Source: Kiloniella litopenaei
GTDB taxonomy: Bacteria > Pseudomonadota > Alphaproteobacteria > Kiloniellales > Kiloniellaceae
DNA length: 64,000 bases
Assembly: GCF_000982415.1 (NCBI RefSeq)
Contig: NZ_LANI01000003.1
Coordinates: forward strand, 124,001-188,000
Direction: 5' to 3'
Shown here: positions 1 through 9,150 of the stretch, piece by piece
How positions within the stretch are numbered: position 1 is the first letter of the stretch
How the letters are laid out: each line of letters begins with the position of its first letter
The notes under the pieces: model-generated
What the model saw: the letters and a program-made list of their open reading frames with translations, nothing else
Told to the model about the DNA's origin: nothing
Database searches by the model: none
Translations under genes and position numbers: made by a program

Positions 1-415
1 TCCAGACGCCAGCCTGTTACGACAGAGAGGAAAATGGATGGAATATACGCCACCAAACGGCGAATCTATTCCAACGATCGCGACCTTTGCACCGCATATG
101 CTTTTGAACACACCCAGACAAAAAGCCCTCGCATGGCAAGATTTGCGGGCCATAAAAACAAAATTATCCTAACCCATTCTATAAAATAACAAATTAAGTC
201 ACTTTTCTTCATCATTTAGAAAGAAGAACAGGTTAGTTAAAATTATAGACAAATTTTTGACGCATTTGAGGACTATTGCCCCCATAGCGACAATTAACTA
301 TTTTCTATGACGGCAATATGGGGACATCAGCTGTAATAAGGCAAAAGCCAGCTTGGTAGCTGGCACATGCCTTGGATATTGTGGCTTTGGGGAACTGGGG
401 GACAATCACTTCGTT
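1..415. other. Window edge and upstream region, no gene assigned
   Basis: Two frames stay open at the window edge: a plus-strand frame ending with TAA at 187-189, and a minus-strand frame that could start with ATG at 153 and runs off the edge. Neither translation resembles a family I know and neither has a clear ribosome binding site, so neither is called. From about 180 to 350 the DNA is AT-rich with no usable frame and probably holds the promoter of the transglycosylase gene that follows, though I cannot pick out convincing -35/-10 boxes. Confidence 0.4.
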
Positions 416-2296
416 ATGACGACATTCATGCGCACACGCCAATGGACAGTCAATTTAGCATCAAAGGCCGCAAAACTTGCCGGCCTATTCCTGCTTTGCT
501 CATATACAGCACAGGCAGCGACAAAAATTGAAGAACAACTTCCCAAAACAGATGTAGAGATAACTCAAAGCTTCACGCTACCAGAGATTCTGAGCAATGA
601 AGACGTTAAACGTTACAGCAGAATTTTCGCACGACAGGAACAGGGACGTTGGAAGGATGCTGACAAACTGATTTCCAAGCTTGATAACAAGATACTGCTC
701 GGTCACGTTCAGGCACAGAGATACTTGCACCCAACTGCATACAGATCAAAATACAAGGAACTAAAAACATGGCTTGCGGCCTATGCCGATCATCCCCAGG
801 CCGATACTATATACAAACTTGCCCTACAAAGGCGTCCCAAGAACTACAAATACCCCCAGAAACCTGTTCGCTTCAAAAGCGCCCCCTATCGCGCTTATGG
901 AAAAAATTATAACTATCGATCTAATAAGAAGCTGTCCAAATCTGACAGAATCAAAGCTAATCGCCTGAAAAGCCAACTGCGCAGAAATATCCTGAACACA
1001 CGCCTGTCCATTACCGAAGACGTGCTAAAATCAGCCAAGGCAAAACGGCTTCTTGACCCCATAGAAATTAACGAAACATATGCCAAGCTGGCTGCAGCCT
1101 GGTATTATTATGGGAAAGATAAAAAAGCTTATCAGCTCGCCAAAAAAGCAACTCAATCCAGAAAGTACGTGCCATCGGCCGACTGGATTGCAGGCCTAGC
1201 AGCTTGGCGCCTGAACAAAACAAAAGAAGCTCGTGATCACTTCTCTCATCTTGCCAAAGCATCCCGAAGCAGCAGCTGGATGCGATCATCAGGAGCCTAT
1301 TGGGCCGCCCGGGCAAACTTGAAGCTGAAACAACCTCAAGATGTGAGCAAATACCTCTATCAGGCAGCAGAATATCCACGAACATTTTATGGTATTCTTG
1401 CACGCAGAGCACTTGGTCTGGACCTTACATTTGACTACCAGACAACTCCATTAAATGAAATCACAGCCAAGACATTACAAAGCCACGCACCAAGCAAAAG
1501 GGCACTGGCTCTTATCCAACTGGGACAGACAAAAGAAGCAAAGGCAGAACTAAGCCGTCTGGTTGGCAGCATCGAAGGCAATGAAATACCCGCTTTCTTG
1601 CAGCTTACGGAACACACAGGCATGCCTGAACTAGCTTTCAGGCTGGGCGCCAGACTGGCAGCAGAAGAAAAGCAGGAAAAACAAAACCCCGCAGAAAACC
1701 GGGGCGTGATAGATGCCGCCCTGTACCCAATCCCCAAATGGGAACCAGAAGGCGGTTTTGAAATTGATCGCGCCTTGGTTTTTGCCTTCATGCGCCAGGA
1801 ATCATCATTTAATCCCAACGCAAAAAGCCCGGATGGAGCACGTGGCCTTTTACAACTAATGCCCCAAACTGCAAGCTACATATCACAAGGGCAAAGCTTT
1901 CGCGGTAAAACACGGAATCAACTATACGATCCCTCTTTGAACCTGGCCCTTGGTCAAAAATATTTAGGCTATCTACTCAACCACAACTATGTTGAGGGAG
2001 ACCTGTTTAAATTAGCAACTGCCTATAATGGTGGACCGGGTAATTTAGGAAAATGGGAGCGCAAGATCACCTATAATGATGACCCTTTATTGTTCATAGA
2101 AAGCCTTCCATCGCGTGAAACCCGGCTCTTTATCGAACGCGTTTTGACAAATCTTTGGATTTACCGCGCCCGATTAAATCAATACTCTCCTTCGCTGGAT
2201 ACCCTTGCCGCGGGCCAATGGCCAAGATACGAAGCCCAGGACCGCTATAACAAAACCTCTGAATCGGATGTCGCAGAGAATGCCAAAACTAGATGA
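416..2296 (+). CDS. slt: Soluble lytic murein transglycosylase (Slt family)
   Basis: Periplasmic enzyme that cleaves the MurNAc-GlcNAc bond of peptidoglycan, leaving 1,6-anhydro ends. The start at 416 is preferred because the protein then opens with a basic and hydrophobic signal peptide ending in AQA at about residue 35; an earlier in-frame start at 353 would only add residues before it, and ATG 428 is a close alternative. The middle is an alpha-helical superhelical region typical of Slt70. The C-terminal goose-lysozyme-like domain shows the catalytic glutamate in RQESSF (about residue 462), then GLLQLMP and ATAYNGGPGNL. At about 626 residues it matches the E. coli Slt70 size. Its end overlaps the start of moaB. 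Confidence 0.93.
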   Translation: MTTFMRTRQWTVNLASKAAKLAGLFLLCSYTAQAATKIEEQLPKTDVEITQSFTLPEILSNEDVKRYSRIFARQEQGRWKDADKLISKLDNKILLGHVQAQRYLHPTAYRSKYKELKTWLAAYADHPQADTIYKLALQRRPKNYKYPQKPVRFKSAPYRAYGKNYNYRSNKKLSKSDRIKANRLKSQLRRNILNTRLSITEDVLKSAKAKRLLDPIEINETYAKLAAAWYYYGKDKKAYQLAKKATQSRKYVPSADWIAGLAAWRLNKTKEARDHFSHLAKASRSSSWMRSSGAYWAARANLKLKQPQDVSKYLYQAAEYPRTFYGILARRALGLDLTFDYQTTPLNEITAKTLQSHAPSKRALALIQLGQTKEAKAELSRLVGSIEGNEIPAFLQLTEHTGMPELAFRLGARLAAEEKQEKQNPAENRGVIDAALYPIPKWEPEGGFEIDRALVFAFMRQESSFNPNAKSPDGARGLLQLMPQTASYISQGQSFRGKTRNQLYDPSLNLALGQKYLGYLLNHNYVEGDLFKLATAYNGGPGNLGKWERKITYNDDPLLFIESLPSRETRLFIERVLTNLWIYRARLNQYSPSLDTLAAGQWPRYEAQDRYNKTSESDVAENAKTR

Positions 2297-2825
2297 AACC
2301 CGCCCCTTCCTGTCCGTTAACATTGCGGTCATGACCATTTCAGATTCCCGGACAGAAGCTGATGATAAATCAGGTGATGTTCTGGAAAAAATGATTAAGG
2401 AAGACGGACATAAAGTTTCTGCGCGTTCCATTATCAAGGATGATATCGCTGCCATTACATCACAGCTTCAAAACCACATAAACAATTCGGAAATCGACGT
2501 TGTTATCACCACAGGCGGTACGGGTGTAACGGGCAGAGACACAACACCAGAGGCCTTCAAAGCCGTCATGGAAAAGGAAATTGAAGGCTTTGGCGAACTG
2601 TTCCGCTGGATCAGCTATAGCAAGATCGGCACATCGACAATGCAAAGCAGAGCAATCGGCGGCGTAGCAAAAGGCACCTACCTTTTTGCCCTTCCCGGCT
2701 CACCTTCCGCCTGTAAAGATGGGTGGGGGGAAATTCTACGCTCACAGCTTGATAACCGTCACCGCCCCTGTAATTTGGTAGAATTGATGCCGCGCCTGCA
2801 AGAGCATTTGCCACTAGAAAGCTGA
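2268..2825 (+). CDS. moaB: Molybdenum cofactor biosynthesis protein MoaB
   Basis: MoaB/Mog-type protein acting in the molybdopterin step of molybdenum cofactor synthesis (adenylation of molybdopterin in this family). The MoCF-binding fold is clear from the N-terminal strand NIAVMTISDSRT, the signature VVITTGGTGVTGRDTTPEAF and the C-terminal LFALPGSPSACKD. About 185 residues, normal for MoaB. The start lies inside the end of the transglycosylase gene; ATG 2268 and ATG 2280 are both possible and neither has a strong ribosome binding site, while an upstream frame extension to 2205 looks non-coding. No other moa genes are nearby. MoaB versus Mog cannot be settled from sequence alone. Confidence 0.9.
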   Translation: MSQRMPKLDETRPFLSVNIAVMTISDSRTEADDKSGDVLEKMIKEDGHKVSARSIIKDDIAAITSQLQNHINNSEIDVVITTGGTGVTGRDTTPEAFKAVMEKEIEGFGELFRWISYSKIGTSTMQSRAIGGVAKGTYLFALPGSPSACKDGWGEILRSQLDNRHRPCNLVELMPRLQEHLPLES

Positions 2826-2912
2826 CTGGTCTTAAATCAAACAGATCCAAATCATGTGCTAAGTTAAAACCACTTACCAAGCGCACACTAAACAAGAGTA
2901 CACCAAAATATA

Positions 2913-4385
2913 ATGGAACATCACAGCGGTAGTTTAACAGGTCTGGCAATCGTTGTAGTTGCTGCACTAGCCTGCGGCATTGCTATGCGGAAATTCAAAC
3001 AACCGCCTGTGCTTGGCTATATTCTCGCCGGCGTTTTCCTTGGCCCTTCTGGTCTGGCGCTCGTAGAAGACAGAGACAACATTTCAACGCTTGCTGAGCT
3101 TGGCGTGTTAATGCTGCTTTTTGTCATCGGCATGAACCTGTCCCTGCGCGGCATCAAAGAGGTATGGCAAGTGGCTGTCATAACCACTGCGGCACAGATC
3201 GCTGTGGGTGTCGGCGGCATGTGGTTACTTGGACAGTTCATGGACTGGAGTTTTGAATTAATCCTTTTCTTCGGATTTGTCTTTGCTCTCTCCAGCACAG
3301 CTGTCGCCGTTAAGATGCTTCAGGAAATCAATGAATACGGAACCCGCATTGGTCAGGTAACCATCGGTATTCTAATTGCCCAGGATCTCGCGGTAGTTCC
3401 CATGATGCTTTTTGTCAGCTCTTTTGGCTCTGAAGGCGGCATCGGAACATCAGCCTTTATCAAAGTCGGCATCTCCATAGGTATTCTCATTCTTTTGTTT
3501 ATCTTCCTGAGCAAAAAACGCGGATTACAAATCCCCTTCGCCCGCTCAATCGGTGATAACGAAGACCTCACACCGCTTGCCGGAATGGCTTTTTGTTTTG
3601 GCGCGTCGGCTTTTTCGGGCCTAATCGGCTTATCTGCGGCCTATGGCGCATTTTTAGCAGGGTTGATTTTAGGAAACTCGGCCAGCCACAAAGTCATGTC
3701 CAAGCAAGTCGCCCCAATTCAAAGCATCTTGCTCATGGTGTTTTTCCTCTCCATCGGCATGCTTTTGGACGCCCAATATATCTGGGATAACCTGGGACTT
3801 GTTTTCTTCCTGGTGCTTTTTGTGGCGCTCTTTAAAACGGCCCTCAACATTACTTTGATCAGGTTCCTGGGTGAAACTTGGCCCCGCGCCTTCCTGTCGG
3901 GATCTATACTTGCCCAGCTTGGTGAATTCTCATTCATCCTAGCCGCTCTTGGTATTGGCGCAGGTGTTCTTGATGATGAAAACTATCGGCTGGTTGTTTC
4001 TGTCACGGTGATATCCCTGTTCACCAGCCCCTTTTGGCTTTTTACCGCCAGAAGACTGCATCAGATTACCCAGCTTGGAATTACTTCTGGTGCCGAGACC
4101 ATGCGTCTGACCTACGGCCCAGAAGTTGGTGCGATCATACGGACATCCAGCTTGGCGGAAAAGGTCCTGACAAGAACAGGACAAAGCGTTTTGTTAAAAT
4201 GGTTTCCAAAGCTTCAAGAACGTCTGCTTCGCTGTCGTACCAAAGAAGATACGAATAGCACAGCCCCCACCCAAGATTCGGAAAACATTTCAACCGTCGC
4301 CCAAAGTGCCCCTGAAACGGATGACGATGAGAAACCAACAAAAACTCAAGAAGCCGAAACTTCGACTGCTGGATCCAAAGACTAA
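2913..4385 (+). CDS. CPA2-family cation:proton antiporter (Kef/YbaL-like membrane domain)
   Basis: Inner-membrane monovalent cation/proton antiporter of the CPA2 superfamily (Na_H_Exchanger domain). The first about 390 residues are a series of hydrophobic segments with family-like patches such as QPPVLGYILAGVFLGPSG and LGVLMLLFVIGMNLS, and a later AQLGEFSFILAALG segment. The last about 100 residues are hydrophilic and rich in Thr, Glu and Asp. No nucleotide-binding TrkA-N (RCK) domain follows, so the regulatory module of KefB/KefC/YbaL is missing. Substrate (K+ or Na+) is not readable. It sits 12 bases before rnhB and may be co-transcribed with it. Confidence 0.88.
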   Translation: MEHHSGSLTGLAIVVVAALACGIAMRKFKQPPVLGYILAGVFLGPSGLALVEDRDNISTLAELGVLMLLFVIGMNLSLRGIKEVWQVAVITTAAQIAVGVGGMWLLGQFMDWSFELILFFGFVFALSSTAVAVKMLQEINEYGTRIGQVTIGILIAQDLAVVPMMLFVSSFGSEGGIGTSAFIKVGISIGILILLFIFLSKKRGLQIPFARSIGDNEDLTPLAGMAFCFGASAFSGLIGLSAAYGAFLAGLILGNSASHKVMSKQVAPIQSILLMVFFLSIGMLLDAQYIWDNLGLVFFLVLFVALFKTALNITLIRFLGETWPRAFLSGSILAQLGEFSFILAALGIGAGVLDDENYRLVVSVTVISLFTSPFWLFTARRLHQITQLGITSGAETMRLTYGPEVGAIIRTSSLAEKVLTRTGQSVLLKWFPKLQERLLRCRTKEDTNSTAPTQDSENISTVAQSAPETDDDEKPTKTQEAETSTAGSKD

Positions 4386-4396
4386 AAACAAAACCA

Positions 4397-5024
4397 ATGC
4401 CTGACTTTTCAAGAGAACAAGAACTTGATCAAGAACTCGGTATTAACAACGCCATCATTGTTGGCCTTGACGAAGTCGGGCGTGGTCCGTGGGCCGGCCC
4501 GGTCGTTGCTGGCGCGGCATGGCTGGACCGCAAAAAAATACCACAAGACCTGATCACTAAGCTCGATGATTCGAAGAAGCTTTCAGTCAAAAAACGTGAA
4601 GATATAAACGATCAGCTTTATGATCTACAGCAGAGCGGGATTATCAAACTGGCCTTGGGTGAAGCCAGCTGCGAAGAAATTGACGAATTAAATATCCTTC
4701 AGGCCTCGATGCTTGCAATGCAAAGAGCCGTCTCGAACCTCCCCCTAACACCACAAGCCATTTTGGTTGACGGTAATAAGATACCCAAACTGCCCTACCC
4801 GGCAAAAGCGGTGATCAAAGGCGATAGTATTAGCCTGTCCATCGCGGCAGCATCAGTCATCGCGAAAGTGAATCGTGATCATCAGATGTTTGAACTATCG
4901 ATTCAGTACCCCGGTTATGGCTGGGAAAAGAATCAAGGTTACGGAACAGCTCAACACAAGGCCGCACTACTAGATCTTGGGGTTACCCCAGCCCATCGCC
5001 GCACATTTCGTCCAATCAGAGAGC

Positions 5025-5044
<20 letters not shown>
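4397..5044 (+). CDS. rnhB: Ribonuclease HII
   Basis: Cytoplasmic endonuclease that removes ribonucleotides embedded in DNA and cleaves RNA in RNA:DNA hybrids. The N-terminal signature VGLDEVGRGPWAGPVVAGA carries the catalytic Asp25-Glu26 pair; a further conserved Asp is in ILVDGNKIPKL and the typical SIAAASVIAKVNRD segment follows. The length of 215 residues is normal. The gene lies just before ccrM, and its last codons already contain the first GANTC site of the cluster that fills the gap between the two genes. The rnhB-ccrM neighbourhood is common in alphaproteobacteria. Confidence 0.96.
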
Positions 5045-6215
<1,171 letters not shown>

Positions 6216-6227
6216 AAAATACTCTTT

Positions 6228-6266
6228 AACCACAAAAGCCCGCAGAAGCGGGCTTTTGTGGTTTTA
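6228..6266 (+). terminator. Rho-independent terminator after ccrM
   Basis: A perfect 16-bp stem (6228-6243 with 6248-6263), loop AGAA, followed by a short T run. It is GC-rich at the loop end and A/T-rich at the base, so it can also work on the minus strand for mutY, whose stop is at 6350. Confidence 0.9.
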
Positions 6267-6319
6267 GAAGAGCAAACGATTTGCTTGCGACCATCAGCAT
6301 TGCTTAATGCGACAAGGAT

Positions 6320-6355
6320 CATTCCTAAAAGCTATATCATTCCTAAAAGCTATAT
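6320..6355. repeat. Perfect 18-bp tandem duplication at the 3' end of mutY
   Basis: Two identical copies of an 18-base unit (starting CATTCCTAAAAG) lie head to tail at 6320-6337 and 6338-6355. The mutY stop codon (minus strand, 6350-6352) lies inside the second copy. The duplication looks recent because the copies are identical. Confidence 0.9.
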
Positions 6356-7417
6356 ATAGTCAGCATGACGAAGGATTTTCTTCATAACTGTCGGCAGCGC
6401 CAGACCAGAAAATTCTGTTTTATGTGCCCACGCTCCCTGCACAGCTTCAGCAATTCCATCTAAATTTTGTGAAATTTTGCTCGTCAGAACTGTAATCTCG
6501 AAATGAAAATGTGTGAAGGTATGTTTCACAACACCCTCTAGCTCAGTCCATTGCGCCAGATGGTCAAGCTCAGGGTTACGCACGGCATCACCTTGCTTGA
6601 CCCAATCTCCCGTTGGGACCTCTGTCATCCCCCCGAGCAACCCCTTTTCAGGTCTCCGCCTTAATAGAGCGCCCCTCTCGTCTGATAGAAAAAGATAAGC
6701 ATAGGTACGCCGGGTTGGCTTTTCCTTTTTGGGCGCCTTCTTTGGTAAGCTTTCAGCGATGCCGGATTTTCTGGCAAGACACGCGGTTTGAATTGGGCAA
6801 ATCACACAGCCCGGAGATCTCGGCGTACATATGGTTGCCCCCAGATCCATCATAGCCTGTGCATAATCGCCAGCACGTTCATATGGAGTCTGCTGTTGGG
6901 CGCACTCTTTCATTTGGGGTTTTACACCAGGCAAGGGATCTTCAAGCGCATAGTATCGGGCAATCACTCGCTCCACATTACCGTCGACCACTGTTGCCGG
7001 ACGATCATAGGCTATTGCAGCAATTGCAGCCGCAGTATAGGGACCAACCCCGGGAAGTTTTAACAGCCCCTCTTCTGTATCCGGAAAAACACCACCCAGT
7101 TCATCCGCAACAACCTTCGCACATTTGTGCAGGTTACGCGCTCGAGCATAATACCCAAGACCAGCCCAGGCGCTCAGAACATTATCCAGATCTTCTTTGG
7201 CCAGATCATTTACCGTGGGCCAAGAAGCCAAAAACTTTTCGTAATACCCCTTAACGGTCGCAACCGTAGTCTGCTGGAGCATTATTTCGCTCAGCCACAC
7301 ACGATAAGGATCAGCATAGAGTACGTTAGGATTAGCACGTTTCTGCCTTGGCGACAGACGCCACGGTAGCTCACGGGCATGTTTGTCGTACCACGGCAAG
7401 ATTTCTTCTGCGATCAT
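6350..7417 (-). CDS. mutY: A/G-specific adenine DNA glycosylase MutY
   Basis: Base excision repair glycosylase that removes adenine paired with 8-oxoguanine. The LPWR motif is near the N-terminus, the catalytic Glu is in WLSEIMLQQTTV, the helix-hairpin-helix LPGVGPYTAAAIAAIAY is followed by VDGNVERV with the catalytic Asp, and an iron-sulphur cluster loop of four cysteines is in CTPRSPGCVICPIQTAC. A NUDIX-like C-terminal domain of about 110 residues reads the 8-oxoG strand. ATG at 7417 is preferred over an in-frame TTG three codons upstream. Length 355 is normal. It is divergent from dciA. Confidence 0.96.
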   Translation of the reverse strand: MIAEEILPWYDKHARELPWRLSPRQKRANPNVLYADPYRVWLSEIMLQQTTVATVKGYYEKFLASWPTVNDLAKEDLDNVLSAWAGLGYYARARNLHKCAKVVADELGGVFPDTEEGLLKLPGVGPYTAAAIAAIAYDRPATVVDGNVERVIARYYALEDPLPGVKPQMKECAQQQTPYERAGDYAQAMMDLGATICTPRSPGCVICPIQTACLARKSGIAESLPKKAPKKEKPTRRTYAYLFLSDERGALLRRRPEKGLLGGMTEVPTGDWVKQGDAVRNPELDHLAQWTELEGVVKHTFTHFHFEITVLTSKISQNLDGIAEAVQGAWAHKTEFSGLALPTVMKKILRHADYI

Positions 7418-7641
7418 TTGAACCAAAACAGTAACCTGTATTTCACTTCACTAAACTCAGGACACGAAACTCGGGAAAAAGATGCCCCAAGCTGCTTTTG
7501 CGCCCTTAACTTACGAATCGGTTCTGTTTTTCCCCGACCACTGGGCTATACTCCTTCCCATCCACAATTAGATCAACTAAAGAAGACACCCTCACAACAG
7601 ACAACTTCGCAAACTATGTGATCAAGGCACTTCGACCAGCG

Positions 7642-8199
7642 ATGGCAAAAACCACAAAGCCAAAAAAAACAAAAACTACTCAAAAGAAAGAAACCTCAAT
7701 TCCAGAGGTTTCAAGCCGTCGGCGTAAATCCATGCAACCAATCGCTGCCACACTGCCCAAACTCACTAAAAGAATCACAGGAAAACGTGGCTTTGCCGAA
7801 GCTGGCCTCATCGAAGATTGGGGTATGATTGTCGGGAAAGAGCTGGCGAACCAATGCCTACCTATAAAGTTGCGATATCCTAGCCAAGGCATCAGAAACG
7901 ATGGCACCCTGCTGATTAAGGCTGATCCGGCTTTTGCCTTGGCAATCCAACAACAGACACCTCAAATAATTGAACGCGTCAACAGCCACTTTGGATATCG
8001 GGCAATCGCACGCATATCCCTTCAACAGGGACCTTTATACAAGCCCGAAACAAAAAAAGCCCCTGAACTTCCAAAGTTATCAGGCAAAGAGCAACAAGAT
8101 ATCAGAAATGAATTTTCCAATGTAAAAAACGATGCATTGAGAACATCTTTGGAACGGTTGGCCGCAACAACCCGTGCCAGAAACAAAATCAACAAATAG
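7642..8199 (+). CDS. dciA: DUF721 (DciA-type) protein
   Basis: DUF721 proteins include DciA, which loads the replicative helicase DnaB in bacteria lacking DnaC. A basic Lys/Thr-rich N-terminal tail of about 25 residues precedes the conserved part, including the segment AEAGLIEDWGMIVGKELANQ and a C-terminal pattern LLIKADPAFALAIQQQTPQI. ATG at 7642 is preferred; the frame is open back to GTG 7618. DUF721 is clear; the helicase-loader role is inferred from the family. The position beside mutY and before a DsbA-like gene and smc is a known alphaproteobacterial arrangement. Confidence 0.85.
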   Translation: MAKTTKPKKTKTTQKKETSIPEVSSRRRKSMQPIAATLPKLTKRITGKRGFAEAGLIEDWGMIVGKELANQCLPIKLRYPSQGIRNDGTLLIKADPAFALAIQQQTPQIIERVNSHFGYRAIARISLQQGPLYKPETKKAPELPKLSGKEQQDIRNEFSNVKNDALRTSLERLAATTRARNKINK

Positions 8200-8310
8200 T
8201 GAAGAAGGTACATTGCCCTATTGCCGCCACACTTGTCTCTAGACTAGGTTTAGGACAACTTAATCAAATTTCGTAAAATCAAACTTCGCAGTTCAGGAAT
8301 AATACAGACA

Positions 8311-8928
8311 ATGAACAGACGGCTTTTTATCCGCAACGCAGCGGCTTTTGCGCTCAGCTTTCCACTTGCCGCTTCTCTTACGAACATTTCTTCGGCTCAA
8401 GCCGCTGGCGAAGTAACCGAAAATGACCGTATTCTCGGCGACAAAAATGCGCCTGTAACAATAATAGAATACGCATCCCTTACCTGCCCGCACTGCGCAG
8501 ATTTCCATACTGGTACTCTACCGGAGGTCAAAAAGAACTGGATAGAAACAGGCAAAGCCCGCTTGGTCTATCGCCACATGCCTCTTGATGGTGTTGCCTT
8601 GCGCGGTGCAGCCGTTGCCGAATGCCTGGAAGGGGATCGCTATTTCTCTTTCCTGGATTTACTTTTCCAACAGCAACAGACTTGGGCCTTTGGTGGAGCC
8701 GCAAAAGAAGGACTCCAGAAAATGGCTCTTCTAGCTGGCATGAACAATGAACGCTTTGAAGAATGCTTTAATGACGAAGCCGCTCTGCGACGCATTGTGA
8801 CCCAAGCTCAAGAAGGTAAAACCTCTTTCGGTATCAGCTCAACACCAAGCTTTGTTATTAATGGTGAGGTTTTTGCGGGTGGTCGCGACTATGATGCGAT
8901 GAATGATCTTCTGGAAGATGCTTTGTAA
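8311..8928 (+). CDS. DsbA-family thiol:disulfide protein with Tat-like signal
   Basis: Periplasmic thioredoxin-fold oxidoreductase of the DsbA family (Thioredoxin_4 type, often annotated as disulfide bond formation protein). The active site CPHC is at residues 59-62 in YASLTCPHCADF, and the cis-proline loop is STPSF near residue 170. The N-terminus begins MNRRLFIRN followed by a weakly hydrophobic stretch ending AQA, which matches a twin-arginine signal peptide, so it may be exported folded. At 205 residues it is normal. It lies upstream of smc but is separated from it by a terminator. Confidence 0.9.
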   Translation: MNRRLFIRNAAAFALSFPLAASLTNISSAQAAGEVTENDRILGDKNAPVTIIEYASLTCPHCADFHTGTLPEVKKNWIETGKARLVYRHMPLDGVALRGAAVAECLEGDRYFSFLDLLFQQQQTWAFGGAAKEGLQKMALLAGMNNERFEECFNDEAALRRIVTQAQEGKTSFGISSTPSFVINGEVFAGGRDYDAMNDLLEDAL

Positions 8929-8955
8929 TCAATTAAAAGAATCTCTCTAACGGAT

Positions 8956-8985
8956 AAAGGCCTCATGTTTTTCATGGGGCCTTTT
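8956..8985 (+). terminator. Rho-independent terminator between dsbA-like gene and smc
   Basis: Stem AAAGGCCTCATG (8956-8967) pairs with CATGGGGCCTTT (8973-8984) with one mismatch or wobble around a five-T loop, followed by a short T run. It ends the dsbA-like transcript. Confidence 0.75.
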
Positions 8986-9150
8986 GCATATTGGCGAAGC
9001 AGCTACTGTTGCAGAAGATCATTCATAGAGTTACAGTTTTCCCTATGACATCCGAAAAAACGGTGCTTACTCAAGGGTTCAGGATATTTATTTTCACAAC
9101 TAACCTGACCTTGCGGGGGAACAGCAAACCAAATCAGGGATTCGTGGGCA

